Positions 24,917-34,127 are shown, counted from the stretch's first letter. The stretch is 64,000 nt of DNA from Halorubrum sp. BOL3-1 (GCF_004114375.1 NZ_CP034692.1:2914001-2978000); one strand, 5' to 3'. Notes: generated by a model not told the origin, from the sequence alone. A program made the numbers and translations.

Positions 24917-25845
24917 TGCTCTGTTGAATAGACGTTGAGTCACGGTTACAGCGACTCACACAGTGGTTCTATGTTGCTGATGGCGAACATCAGGACAATT
25001 TCACGGAACTGTCGATACCAGCTCAGCGCTCGCACGGCATCGCCGAGCGAGCGCTTCGTTGTCGAGTAGGATGTTTCGGCCATCCACCGCTGAGCGTAGC
25101 CGTTTGCTCGGTTGAGCGCGTTGTTCGCAGCTGCTTTCGCTGACGAACCACGGTAGTGGACGAGGTACTCAACGTCATGTGCGGCGATTTCGTACTCGGT
25201 ATGCCAGTCTTGGAAGCCGTTATCGGCGGCGACGGACTGCAGGTCGTCCGCGTTTCGGCGGACGACCTGCGGTCCGGTCTTTGTATCATGCTTCCACCGT
25301 GCTGCGATGTGAACATCGAGAACAGCAAGTGATTCCACATCAGTCAATGTCGTCGCTTTGAGCGTCTGTATTGTTCGTCCTGCCCGCTGGCGGAAGTACG
25401 ATGACGCACGTCGGCGGTCGAAAAACGTGCTGTCGAGCGCAGCGTGGCCAGACTGCGGGTGCTGCTGCGCGGAAACGCGCAGCAGCGCCCGCCACACCCA
25501 CATTTTCAGCCGATCAAACGACTTGTAGATCGTCGTATGATCGGGGAGATCGTCCTGATCTAAGTTGAGCGCATCACGAACCTCGGCCATGTACTTCAGC
25601 CGATTCGGCGTTTCACGGTAGCTGCGCTCGTCTTCGACCCGAAAACAGTGTAAAACGACGTGAACCCAGCGGGCGAACCCGCCGCTGGCGGGCTCGCCCG
25701 CGTGCTTCCCTAACGCTTGTTTAGCTAGGTCACGACACTGCTCAATGAAGTCGAGGATGTCGATCTCCATGGTAGGTTCGATTTTCTCGGCTTCACCCTT
25801 CTAAACCGGTGATATCGGCTAATAAGATCGCTCTTCAACAGAGCA
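24917..25845 (-). mobile_element. IS5-like insertion sequence, 929 bp
   Basis: Left end TGCTCTGTTGAATAG, right end inverted (CTCTTCAACAGAGCA). Both flanks carry GAATAAAT (24909-24916 and 25846-25853), an 8-base target duplication as expected for IS5/ISH1-type elements. It contains one intact transposase gene on the minus strand and is sandwiched between two MITEs with the same ends. Confidence 0.85.
24946..25770 (-). CDS. IS5-family DDE transposase
   Basis: 274 residues, intact. Catalytic residues of the DDE domain appear in AALDSTFFDRR (Asp), AADNGFQDW (Asp) and MAETSYSTTKRSLG (Glu with the following K/R). The N-terminal part (SYRETPNRLKYMAEVRDAL) is the helical DNA-binding region of haloarchaeal IS5 relatives. 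Related in its last 30 residues to the transposase at 31597-32427 (KRSLG then VRA and W-x-R-x-FREI). Confidence 0.88.
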   Translation of the reverse strand: MEIDILDFIEQCRDLAKQALGKHAGEPASGGFARWVHVVLHCFRVEDERSYRETPNRLKYMAEVRDALNLDQDDLPDHTTIYKSFDRLKMWVWRALLRVSAQQHPQSGHAALDSTFFDRRRASSYFRQRAGRTIQTLKATTLTDVESLAVLDVHIAARWKHDTKTGPQVVRRNADDLQSVAADNGFQDWHTEYEIAAHDVEYLVHYRGSSAKAAANNALNRANGYAQRWMAETSYSTTKRSLGDAVRALSWYRQFREIVLMFAISNIEPLCESL

Positions 25846-25853
25846 GAATAAAT

Positions 25854-25980
25854 TGCTCTGTTGAATAGCGGTGTTGGTTGAGGTGGTCAAAATCTGAGTC
25901 GGCTTGTTAGCACCCGAATCTGGCGATCTCAATATCGCTATCGTCTCACCGTGGCTTAGAGACCGCTATTCAACACAGCA
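25854..25980. mobile_element. 127-bp MITE, copy 2
   Basis: Starts TGCTCTGTTGAATAGCGG, ends CCGCTATTCAACACAGCA, inverted relative to copy 1 and of exactly the same length. Flanked by GAATAAAT on both sides (25846-25853, shared with the IS, and 25981-25988), so this copy has a true 8-base target duplication. Non-coding. Confidence 0.78.
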
Positions 25981-26061
25981 GAATAAATGATAGTGTAGCC
26001 GTCTGTTTTCTATTTTTATTATTTCAGACAAATGTATCTGTGCGTGACCGAAGTTACGGGA

Positions 26062-26105
26062 GTACAAAGAGAAAGTCTCACGCTTCAGCGCGGGGAGGAT
26101 GTCAA
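26062..26105 (+). repeat. Possible solo IS200/IS605 right end
   Basis: AAAGTCTCACGCTTCAGCGC followed by GGGGAGGATGTCAA resembles, from memory, the hairpin and terminal GGATGTCAA of haloarchaeal IS200/IS605 (TnpB) elements. The hairpin CGCTTCAGCG is visible. No tnpA or tnpB gene is adjacent. The terminal TCA doubles as the stop codon (TGA on the minus strand) of the next gene. Confidence 0.3.
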
Positions 26106-26452
26106 TCCGGAGCGTATTCTTCGTGAATCTGATCCATGCGAGCTGCCATTACGAAATCAGTCTTATGTAGTCCATCAATTTTGTGGGTCCACATTTCAAC
26201 TTTTACTTCCCCCCATTGAAGTTGTATGTCCGGGTGATGCCACTCCTCTTCGGCAAGCTCTCCGATTTCGTACGTGAACTCAAGTGCATCACGGAAATCC
26301 TCGAACGGATACTCTCCTTCCAGATGATGATTGTCTATAACTTCCCAGACATTATTAATTTTATTGAGGTACTTGATATACTCTTTCTCTATGAGTGGCT
26401 CGTCATCTGATGTACAGGCCTCACACGGTTCCTCGGCAAGTGATGATGCCAT
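26102..26452 (-). CDS. Pterin-4a-carbinolamine dehydratase-like protein
   Basis: 116 residues from ATG 26452. The dehydratase signature is clear: [40 protein letters not shown] (about residues 65-95), with the paired histidines of the active site. Known role is recycling tetrahydrobiopterin after aromatic amino-acid hydroxylation, or acting as DcoH-like or RuBisCO assembly relatives. No hydroxylase is nearby. AT-rich codon use unlike the chromosome suggests it came with the mobile block. A pair of cysteines (PCEAC) near the N-terminus is unusual. Confidence 0.75.
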   Translation of the reverse strand: MASSLAEEPCEACTSDDEPLIEKEYIKYLNKINNVWEVIDNHHLEGEYPFEDFRDALEFTYEIGELAEEEWHHPDIQLQWGEVKVEMWTHKIDGLHKTDFVMAARMDQIHEEYAPD

Positions 26453-26708
26453 ATATACGTATTTGATGGATAGTACTTGGGTCTTCCTCTCATACACCAG
26501 CCGTCAACAATAGGGCAAAACTACCGTACGGAGCCAAAATAGATTGACCTTGACAAATTATTACTCATATTTTAAACATCACTCCGGTTTAATACGAGTG
26601 TTCAGCAGTCAGGCGCTGAGCTCAACGTTTCGTATCGATTACAGCGAATAGATATGAAGTCTAAACGATTTTGAGACGCGACCATACTATTACACCTCCG
26701 ATAGAAGA

Positions 26709-28397
26709 TCAGCTCTCGCAGGCCTTACATTCGAGAAGATTTCGGCTGAACTTCTGTGCGGCATTCACACTCTTCTGGTAGTAGAGACTCTTCACCCCTT
26801 TCTCCCATGCTTTGATGTAGAGCTGGTTGATTTCCTTTGTGCTGACTTCACTTGGATCGATCGAGACGTTGATACTCTGTGCCTGATCGATGTGCTCCTG
26901 TCTCTGTGCTGCTTGGTTGATGATAGCCATCTGTGGGATTTCGGCCATGGTCTTGAAGACCTCTTTTTCTTCATCGGTCAGGCAGTCGAGATGCTGTGCG
27001 CTACCATCCTGATTTGCGATACTGTCCCAGACCTCTCTGTTGTCTTTGCCCCGCTCCTTCAGGATTGCTTCGAGGAACCGATTCTTCTGCGTTGACTTGA
27101 GCTTCGCGCCATCTCTCACGAAGTAGTTCGCCTTCAGCGGTTCGATACTTGGGCTCACCTGCCCTAAGATGACGCTGCTCGACTTGGTAGGGGCAACACT
27201 CATCGTAGTCGTGTTCCGCCGTCCGTATCCTTCGAGCATCTCTGGCTCACCAAATTCATCGGCGAGCCGCTCACTCTCTGCGTAGCTCTTCTCTTTGATC
27301 GTCCGGAACACGTTCTCATTCTTTTGCATCGCCTCCATACTATCGAACGGGATCATGTTGCTTTGGAGATAGCTGTGCCACCCGAGGACACCGATTCCGA
27401 TAGCTCGATGCCTCTTGGCAAACTGTACAGCTCGCTCCATGAACTGCGTCCCTTCCGTTTTCTGGATGAACTCCTCCATCACGGCGTCGAGGAAGCGAGT
27501 CAACGTCTCGACTGCGTCCGTATCTTTCCACTCGTCGTAGTGGAGCGCGTTCATACTCGAGAGGCAGCAGACGAAGCTCTCATCCGGGTTGGCGGGAAGA
27601 GCTATTTCCGTACACAGATTAGACGCATTGATCTGGTAGTCTTTGTCTTTGTAGACCTGCGGCCTCCCGTCGTTCATATTCCCCCTGAAGATGATGTACG
27701 GGACGCCGATATTGATTCGCATCTCGATGATCTTCGCCCATTTCTCTCGCTTTTCGCTATCGCCGTCAATCATCGCCTGGAACCACTCGTCACCGATGAT
27801 GACTCCGTAGTAGATATCCTGTACCGGGTCACCTTCGGTCTTGATGTTGAGCCATTCGTCGAGGTCGCCGTGCTCGATGTCGATGTAGCCCGCGAACTGG
27901 CCTCTCCGAGTTTCACCCTGACTCACGACGTTGATCGCGGTGTCGAAGAGTTCCGTGAAACTATAACTCCCGTTACTCTTTCCGTTGTTCGTGATCGGGC
28001 TGCCTCTTGGACGTATTTCACCGAAGTATCCGCTCGTGCCGCCGCCTAGCTTCGTCATTTCACCCACTTCGGCGTGGGTGTATAGGATACTCTCCATGCT
28101 GTCCTCGATGTAGCTGCCGAAGCAGCTGATAGGGAGACCTCTGTCCAGCCCGAAGTTTGCCCAGATCGGGCTGGCGAGGCTGTAGTACCCTCGGCTCATA
28201 TACTCGTAGAACCGGTCTGCGAAGCCGTCTTCGTCGAGGATTTCTTCGGCGTTCTCTGCGATCTGTCTGATCCGTTCCTTCGGATCAACACCCTCGAGCA
28301 GGTATCCCTCTTGGAGGAACTCGACGCTGTCGTCGTTCAACCAGTAGAACGGTTCTTGATGCTGCTCTTCGACGTTCGCGAGTTCTGTTTGCGGCAT
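26709..28397 (-). CDS. nrdA: Class I ribonucleotide reductase large subunit
   Basis: 562 residues. Reduces ribonucleotides to deoxyribonucleotides using the radical from NrdB. Seen: first redox cysteine in PISCFGSY (Cys92), NLCTEIALP with active-site Cys262 and Glu264, second redox cysteine in FVCCLSSMN (277/278), radical-relay tyrosines LYYQKS (539-540), and C-terminal shuttle CKAC (557-560). The catalytic domain starts almost at once, so there is no N-terminal ATP cone; overall dATP inhibition is not expected. Lies 2 bases after nrdB. Typical haloarchaea rely on a class II enzyme, so this copy is probably plasmid- or virus-derived. Confidence 0.92.
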   Translation of the reverse strand: MPQTELANVEEQHQEPFYWLNDDSVEFLQEGYLLEGVDPKERIRQIAENAEEILDEDGFADRFYEYMSRGYYSLASPIWANFGLDRGLPISCFGSYIEDSMESILYTHAEVGEMTKLGGGTSGYFGEIRPRGSPITNNGKSNGSYSFTELFDTAINVVSQGETRRGQFAGYIDIEHGDLDEWLNIKTEGDPVQDIYYGVIIGDEWFQAMIDGDSEKREKWAKIIEMRINIGVPYIIFRGNMNDGRPQVYKDKDYQINASNLCTEIALPANPDESFVCCLSSMNALHYDEWKDTDAVETLTRFLDAVMEEFIQKTEGTQFMERAVQFAKRHRAIGIGVLGWHSYLQSNMIPFDSMEAMQKNENVFRTIKEKSYAESERLADEFGEPEMLEGYGRRNTTTMSVAPTKSSSVILGQVSPSIEPLKANYFVRDGAKLKSTQKNRFLEAILKERGKDNREVWDSIANQDGSAQHLDCLTDEEKEVFKTMAEIPQMAIINQAAQRQEHIDQAQSINVSIDPSEVSTKEINQLYIKAWEKGVKSLYYQKSVNAAQKFSRNLLECKACES

Positions 28398-28399
28398 TG

Positions 28400-29410
28400 T
28401 TAGAACATCTCCTCTGCCGTGACGCTTTGCGTGTGCTTGTTGTACGTGGTCGACCGCTTGCTGAAGAAGTCGTTGTCCTTGGTCATCATAATATCTTCAT
28501 CGAACCACCGGGTCTCTTCGAGCAGCTCGTCATCGGTCTCGAACACTGGGTCCACGTCGACGTTTTCCAGACTTTGATTGAACCGGTCCTTCAGGAACTC
28601 ATCAACGTGCTCTCGGGGGAGAAACTCTAGCTCGCCGTCCTCGAAGATCCAATCGAGGATGTCCATCTCAGCCTCGTAGGCCTGTTGACAGGCCTCTTGG
28701 ACGTCCGCTTCGAGTTCATCATCGAACATCTCCGGGTTCTCTTCTTTGATCGTCTCGACCAATTCGACTCCGAACAGCCCGTGGATCTGTTCTTCCTTGC
28801 TGGTTGCTTCGACAGCGTTCGCGATCCCCTTGAACTTCTTCTCGTGCTTGTCGAAGCTCGTCATTATCAGGAACTGGCTGAAGAGTGAGACGTGCTCGAC
28901 AAACGTACTGAACAGGAGGATATTTTTCACATACTCCTGTTTGTCATTCTCTTCGTTGGTTTCTAGACACCGGTCAAGGTACTCGATTCTGTTTTTGACA
29001 GCAGGAACCTCAGTCACCTGCTCGAAGTCGTCTTCGATTCCGAGGATCTCAAGCAGGTGGCTGTAGGCGTCCATGTGTCGCACTTCGCTCTCCGCGAAAG
29101 TCATACCTACATTGCCGACCTCTGCTTTTGGCATCTCTTCGTAGATATCTGACCAGAAGGTTTTCACCTGCACCTCGATCTGTGCGATAGCCAGCATTGT
29201 CCGCTTAATAACGGTCTTTTCGGCAGGGGTCGTGTTAACCTTGAAATCCTGGACATCGCCCGAGAAGTTGAATTCCGTATGAACCCAGTAACTGTTGCGT
29301 ATCGCATCAGTGTAGTCACGGAAGTCGCCGTACTCGTACGGTTTCAGCTGTGTTCGTTCGGAGAAGATGTCGGACTCTACTTCTCCGCTCGTGGTTTCAT
29401 TCTTACTCAT
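28400..29410 (-). CDS. nrdB: Class I ribonucleotide reductase small subunit
   Basis: 336 residues from ATG 29410. Ferritin-like radical generator. Metal ligands appear as AQIEVQVKTFW (first carboxylate, about Glu79), FAESEVRHMDAYSHLL (ExxH about 109-112, and radical Tyr four residues after the His, about 116), FVEHVSLFSQ (about Glu172) and KEEQIHG (about Glu207 and His210). The presence of the tyrosine points to a conventional tyrosyl-radical type (Ia/Ib-like). The C-terminus ends TAEEMF, a plausible docking tail for NrdA. Confidence 0.92.
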   Translation of the reverse strand: MSKNETTSGEVESDIFSERTQLKPYEYGDFRDYTDAIRNSYWVHTEFNFSGDVQDFKVNTTPAEKTVIKRTMLAIAQIEVQVKTFWSDIYEEMPKAEVGNVGMTFAESEVRHMDAYSHLLEILGIEDDFEQVTEVPAVKNRIEYLDRCLETNEENDKQEYVKNILLFSTFVEHVSLFSQFLIMTSFDKHEKKFKGIANAVEATSKEEQIHGLFGVELVETIKEENPEMFDDELEADVQEACQQAYEAEMDILDWIFEDGELEFLPREHVDEFLKDRFNQSLENVDVDPVFETDDELLEETRWFDEDIMMTKDNDFFSKRSTTYNKHTQSVTAEEMF

Positions 29411-29438
29411 TAGTACGTCTGTTTCGTGTGCGTTTGTG

Positions 29439-29927
29439 TCATTGTGATTTGTTCGGGTCTTCAAAATCGTCTAGCTCCGCATCTAAGACCGCATCAAGCT
29501 CTTTTAGGAATTCTTGCGGCTCAGAAAATGATTTATAAACTGAGACAAATCGGATGTAGGCTACCTGATCAAGTGTCCGAAGGTTCTCAGAGACAAGATC
29601 GCCGATCAGACTCGACGAGATAATCCGTTCGTCTCTGGCCCGCAGTTCTGCCTCGACTGTCTCCAGCAGTTCTGCGACTTGCTCGTCTGTTATTGGTCGT
29701 TTCTCTACGGCTCGAATGATGCCGTTACGGAGTTTCCGCTTGTCGTATGGCTCAATCTCTCCGTTCCGCTTTTTCACTTGGAGCGAGTCCCATTCTGGGC
29801 GCTCGTATGTGGTAAATCGGAACGAACAACGGCAGCATTCGCGCCGCCGCCGCACAGTATCTCCACTCGCGTTTGAGCCTGTATCGAGGACACGTGTGCG
29901 GTCGTTATCGCAGTCTGGGCAGTTCAT
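29439..29927 (-). CDS. nrdR: Transcriptional repressor NrdR
   Basis: 162 residues. N-terminal zinc ribbon MNCPDCDNDRTRVLDTG with the second pair in CCRCSFRFTTYERPE, then an ATP-cone domain (VKKRNGEIEPYDKRKLRNGI and the following helices to about residue 135). NrdR senses ATP/dATP and represses nrd genes. It is the first gene of nrdR-nrdB-nrdA (28 bases before nrdB), so it likely represses itself and the reductase. The cone absent from NrdA is found here instead. Confidence 0.92.
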   Translation of the reverse strand: MNCPDCDNDRTRVLDTGSNASGDTVRRRRECCRCSFRFTTYERPEWDSLQVKKRNGEIEPYDKRKLRNGIIRAVEKRPITDEQVAELLETVEAELRARDERIISSSLIGDLVSENLRTLDQVAYIRFVSVYKSFSEPQEFLKELDAVLDAELDDFEDPNKSQ

Positions 29928-30154
29928 GTATTTGATTGTCGGATTCCTTTGTCGAACCCTACCGTATATGTGGGATAGTCAGTTTCACCACAATATATGC
30001 TATGCCGAAGCCAGTATTAAATACTACTGGTCCGATTGTACTAGTACAAGTAGATTTGTTTCTGAGGTTGTGAGACTCTCACCGGCCACAGATGTCGGAC
30101 GCTGATTACCTCACCGGGCCCACACGCCATCGTCGAAGTCGATAGCGTCGTTCC
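29928..30154 (-). promoter_or_regulatory. nrd operon promoter with possible NrdR boxes
   Basis: AT-rich leader before nrdR. ACCGTATATGTGG (29961-29973) and ACAATATATGCTA (29990-30002) share TATATG and are 29 bases apart, loosely like paired NrdR boxes (consensus ACACTATATCT), though classical spacing is nearer 31. A further TATTAAATACTA (30014-30025) could be TATA sequence. Weakly supported. Confidence 0.3.
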
Positions 30155-31221
30155 GAGGGTGTCATAGAACGATTAGCACACTAAAGAGCAGGGTGAACGC
30201 TGAGGTGGATGAGTTCAGCGACCCCGTAAAATGATCCTTCGGTAGAGTCGTTGTTCAATGTCGTGGAGACGGAAACGCTGGCGTTGTTTGAGCATCTCTC
30301 CTTCGAGTTTCTCGAGGAGTTCGACGTGTTCGCCCCGGCGGAGACGGAGAGAACACGAGATCATGAACCACCAGAGCTGATGCGTGGCTTTCTCCACTGC
30401 TACTACAAGGACATCTGCGGCATTCGTCCCGTTGAACGAGAACTTCGAAACACGGTTGCTTGGCTTAGCTGTGGCTTCGATCGACCGCCGTCGAGAGATG
30501 CGGTCGGTCGATTTCTCACCGGCCTCGAACACGTCGTCGACGATATCTTCACCCGTCTCGTCGAGCAGGCCGCGGCGGGCGGCCTGCTCGACTTGACCTA
30601 CTGTATCGATTCAACCGACGTGAGGGTGATACCAGCCGATCCAGACGCGTCGAAGCGCTACGATCCAACCGAGGACGGGTACTACTACCGCTACGGCTGT
30701 ACGATCATCTCGACTGGACAAAAGACCCGATTACAGCTGAGTTCACCGAGAGCAAACAAGCACCGGAAGAGACGGCGATGCGCGTCACACGTGACGCGCT
30801 CGGCGTTGAGCAACCGGTCTGGATGATCGGTGACAGCGCCTACGATACGCTCGACTGGCGCGACCACCTGCTGACCGCAGGGGTCGTGCCAGTCGTTCCG
30901 TACAACGCACGAAACACCGACGACCCGAAAGACATCGAGTACAAGGTCGAAGACCGCATCGAAAAACACAGCGAGGACGTACAGCTGAAGCGATCAACGC
31001 TAGACGAGACGTACAACCGGCGAAGTGCCGTCGAACGAACCAACGAATCAGTCAAGGACTGCGGCCTCGGGCGAACGCACGCCCGAGGCCGCGTTCACGC
31101 ACGAGCACAAGTATTCCTCGGGCTGTGCCTTCGTCTCGTCGTCGCAATCACCAACTATGAACGTGGAGACAATCCGGGAAGTACCGTGATTATGGTGTGA
31201 GAACTCTTCTATGACACCCTC
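30155..31221 (+). mobile_element. Insertion sequence with 15-bp perfect terminal repeats
   Basis: GAGGGTGTCATAGAA at 30155-30169 and its exact inverse complement at 31207-31221 bound one transposase reading region. Flanks (CGTTCC and TCATCA) show no clear target duplication. Size 1067 bp. The gene inside is frameshifted. Confidence 0.8.
30251..31200 (+). pseudogene. Frameshifted DDE transposase
   Basis: Frame 1 runs from MFNVVETETLALFEHLSFEF to CTIISTGQKT; frame 2 continues from about 30730, with TESKQAPEETAMRVTRDALG, to the stop at 31200. Together they give a full haloarchaeal IS4/IS5-type transposase with CIDSTDVRVIP (Asp), MIGDSAYDTLDW (Asp) and RRSAVERTNESVKD (Glu). The shift falls near 30722-30740. 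Either inactivated, or expressed by frameshifting; no slippery heptamer stands out, so I favour inactivation. Confidence 0.8.
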
Positions 31222-31519
31222 TCATCAATTGAAGGAGCAATTAGCGTGTTGAGGCTCCCATCAAGCACTTGCTGTACAGCATTCTGGACCACATTCGTTA
31301 TTTGTAGATGATACTTCTAAGAATGATATTCTAGAATATGATTACTCAGAGTATTTTATCTCATACCCACAGACTGGGATGTATGATAGACTTCGTGAAT
31401 CGGCCGGAGGAACTGGATCGGTTTCACAGCTTGTTCGACTCAGAGAGCGCTGAACTCGCCGTCATATACGGCCGGCGACGTCTTGGGAAAACGCGACTCG
31501 TTAGGAAAGCGCTTGATGG

Positions 31520-32459
31520 GGCTGTGTTGAATCGCCATACGGCGGCAGGGTAGGTCGCTAAATCAAAGGAGCTGAAGCGGGAAACTGCGGTTGTCTATGA
31601 CGCAAATCTCCCGCTTCATCGGGGAAGTTGTGCCGGTTGCTCAAAGAGTTACTGGCGATGGAGGCGAATCCGCCGCCCCGGAAGGCGGCGGCGGATTCGC
31701 CGACTACGCACTCGTTTCCCTCCACTGTCTGCGAATTTACCTCGACACATCCTATCGGATGACAATCGACCTACTCAAAGAGATGCCACAAATAATTGGG
31801 GAGATCGGCCTTGACGCGGCCGATCTCCCCGTGCCGTCCACGTTGTGTAAGGCGTTCGACCGGATCAGTATGAGCGTCTGTCGAGTGCTGCTGCGCCAGT
31901 CGGCGCAGCTGCACGATCTCTCCGAACACGCCGCGATCGACGCCACATTCTACGAACGCTCAGCAGCGAGCCGCCACTACTGCCAGCGAATCAGCTACCA
32001 CGTTCAGAAGCTGAAAGTCACGAAACTCGTCGATACAGCGTCTCAAGCTGTCCTTGACGTTCACTGCTCAACCAACCGGGAAGGAAGTGACGCAGATCTC
32101 GCTGAGCAGATCGCCCGCCGGAACGCGGGCGATCTGCGGTCTCTCGCTGCCGATAAGGGCTACGACAAGCAATCGCTCCGCGAAGGATTACGCGATCTCA
32201 GTATCAGACCGCTGATCAAGCACCGCATCTTCGCACCGTACGACCACGCACACAACGCCAGAATCGACGATAACCGCTACAATCAGCGCTCTATGACCGA
32301 AACCGTGAACTCGGCTATGAAGCGCTCGCTCGGCTTCGCCGTGCGAGCGCGGTCGTGGTTCCGCGAGTTCCGTGAGATCGCTCTGATGTGTATGGTCTAC
32401 AACATCAAGCGCTTTGTCAAACAGTGAATCTCTACGCCTTACAGCGATTCAACACAGCC
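31520..32459 (+). mobile_element. IS5-like insertion sequence, 940 bp
   Basis: Ends GGCTGTGTTGAATCGC and its inverse (GCGATTCAACACAGCC). Flanked by CTTGATGG at 31512-31519 and 32460-32467, a perfect 8-base target duplication inside the ATPase gene. Ends resemble those of the 24917 IS and the MITEs (TGTTGAATNG), so they belong to related groups. Confidence 0.9.
31597..32427 (+). CDS. IS5-family DDE transposase
   Basis: 276 residues from ATG 31597 (MTQISRFIGEVV), intact. Catalytic residues in AAIDATFYERS, AADKGYDKQ and MTETVNSAMKRSLG. A short internal inverted sequence (GGCGGATTC around 31660-31700) encodes the GGESAAPEGGGGF loop. The perfect target duplication around it implies a recent insertion. 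Confidence 0.9.
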   Translation: MTQISRFIGEVVPVAQRVTGDGGESAAPEGGGGFADYALVSLHCLRIYLDTSYRMTIDLLKEMPQIIGEIGLDAADLPVPSTLCKAFDRISMSVCRVLLRQSAQLHDLSEHAAIDATFYERSAASRHYCQRISYHVQKLKVTKLVDTASQAVLDVHCSTNREGSDADLAEQIARRNAGDLRSLAADKGYDKQSLREGLRDLSIRPLIKHRIFAPYDHAHNARIDDNRYNQRSMTETVNSAMKRSLGFAVRARSWFREFREIALMCMVYNIKRFVKQ

Positions 32460-33860
32460 CTTGATGGACAAAAGGACGCAGTCTTTTATCAGGCCCGGCA
32501 AGAGGCGCGAGAGCTCCGACGAGAACAGTTTGTGGAGGCGGCAGCTGACACGTTTCCCGGTATCGAGAGCATTTGCCCCGATTGGGAGCGACTGTTCAGG
32601 TATCTGGCCGAACAGGGTGTAATCGTCGTCCTTGGCGAGTTTCCGTACCTGATCGAACAGGACGAGAGTCTTCCGTCTGTGTTACAGGCGTTATTCGACA
32701 ACGAGTTCGCCGAGTCGGAGACAACGTTCGTGGTTGTCGGATCGTCGATCAGCATGATGGAAGAGGCGACACTGCTTGGAGATAGCCCGCTGTACGGACG
32801 GACGTCACTCACGCTCGACATCCGTGAACTCTCTTTTGACGCCGTCACAGAGTTCCTGCCAGACCGTACGACGGCAGACGACGCTGTCCGCGCATGGAGC
32901 GTATTCGGTGGCGTTCCGTACTACCCTGAGGAACTCGACGCTGACCGATCGCTCGGTGAGAACATTCAGCGGACGGTGTTGACTCATCACGGCTCGCTCG
33001 GAAACGAACCAGAGCACGTCCTCCGAATGGAACTGCGGGAACCGACGCGCTACTTCTCGATCCTCGAAGCGATCGCGGGCGGAGCGACCGGTCGAAACGA
33101 GATCGCGGGCGTGACAGGCATCGACTACAATCAGCTATCGACGTACTTGGACCGCCTCTCTCGGCTTCGGCTCATCGAACGGCACGTGCCGGTGACTGAG
33201 AGCGCCGAACGATCAAAGCGGAGTCAGTATCGGCTGCGTGACCCGCTCTTCCGGTTCTGGTTCCGGTTCCTGTACGGGAGTACGGACCGGTATGATCATT
33301 TCGGCGAGAACGCGTACGAGCGGCTGGTCGAGCCGGGGCTGGCCGATTTCGTCGCTCCCGCATTCGAGTAACTGTGTTGTGAGGCCCTGTGGACGCTGTA
33401 CGATGAGACGCCGATCACCGATGTCGGACAGTGGTGGTATCAGGACCACGAGATTGATGTCGTCGGACTCACCGACACCGAGACGCTTGTTGTCGGCGAG
33501 TGTAAGTACCAAGAATCGCAACTCGACTACAGCGCACTCAATACACTAGAACGACATGTCGAAGAACTCCGGTGGCAGCCGTCCGGGAGTGACACGCGGG
33601 CCGTCAAATACGCGTTGTTCTCTCGGATCGAGTTTACGAATACGGTTCGCGAGGCTGCCGCCGATCGAGATGATTTGCGTCTGTATACGATCGATGACAT
33701 CGTCGCCGCACTCGGCGGGTAACAGCTGTGTGGCACAATAATTAACACACCTGTTCGACCGCGAGAGTGAGATCTTCAAACCAGAGAACAGGTCAAGCCA
33801 TAGACCAGCAAATATTCCACCTGCGACACGGAAACCCCGGGGAAAACCTTGATGAAGTAT

Positions 33861-33876
33861 CGTATACGACGTATAC
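33861..33876 (+). promoter_or_regulatory. Putative VapB operator
   Basis: CGTATACGACGTATAC contains the palindrome GTATAC twice, 9 bases apart, ending two bases before the vapB ATG at 33879. Antitoxins of this kind usually autoregulate by binding palindromes overlapping their start. Confidence 0.4.
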
Positions 33877-33878
33877 AC

Positions 33879-34127
33879 ATGAGTACGAAGAGCGTCCGGC
33901 TCGATGAAGATGTCTACGAGCGGATTAAAAGCGAGAAACGTCCCGACGAGACGTTTTCAGAAGCCATCGACCGTCTCACCGGGGGTGCGTCACTGCTCGA
34001 TCTCGTCGGGATCCTCTCCGATGAGGAAGCCACGGAGCTCCGAGCAGTGATCGACGGGACCGACGAGGACGCGGTCGACGAGATTGATGAGGTAGTCGAA
34101 CGGTTCGAGGACAGCAGTGATTCTTGA
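33879..34127 (+). CDS. VapB-type antitoxin
   Basis: 82 residues from ATG 33879. N-terminal MSTKSVRLDEDVYERIKSEK followed by RPDETFSEAIDRLTGG is a ribbon-helix-helix-like DNA-binding element typical of haloarchaeal VapB antitoxins; the acidic C-terminal tail would wrap the toxin. It overlaps the PIN-domain toxin gene by 11 bases, the normal arrangement for translational coupling. Confidence 0.85.
   Translation: MSTKSVRLDEDVYERIKSEKRPDETFSEAIDRLTGGASLLDLVGILSDEEATELRAVIDGTDEDAVDEIDEVVERFEDSSDS

Larger units (their letters stand above)
31383..33722 (+). pseudogene. Archaeal ATPase (GRRRxGKT type) split by an IS
   Basis: The N-terminus MIDFVNRPEELDRFHSLF with P-loop YGRRRLGKTRL and KALDG is separated from QKDAVFYQARQEARELRR by the IS at 31520-32459. 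Removing the IS and one 8-base duplicate restores the frame exactly, giving 463 codons. The rest has Walker B-like VIVVLGEFPYL, a winged helix (EIAGVTGIDYNQLSTYLDRL) and a DUF234-type nuclease end (VVGECKY). A further in-frame TAA at 33369-33371 replaces a codon between FAPAFE-like and LCCEALWTLYD. Two independent lesions. Confidence 0.88.

Noticed and set aside
30722-30740. Programmed frameshift in the transposase
   Set aside because: No slippery heptamer or clear downstream stem-loop was seen, and the IS family is not known to me for frameshifting, so it is recorded as a pseudogene.
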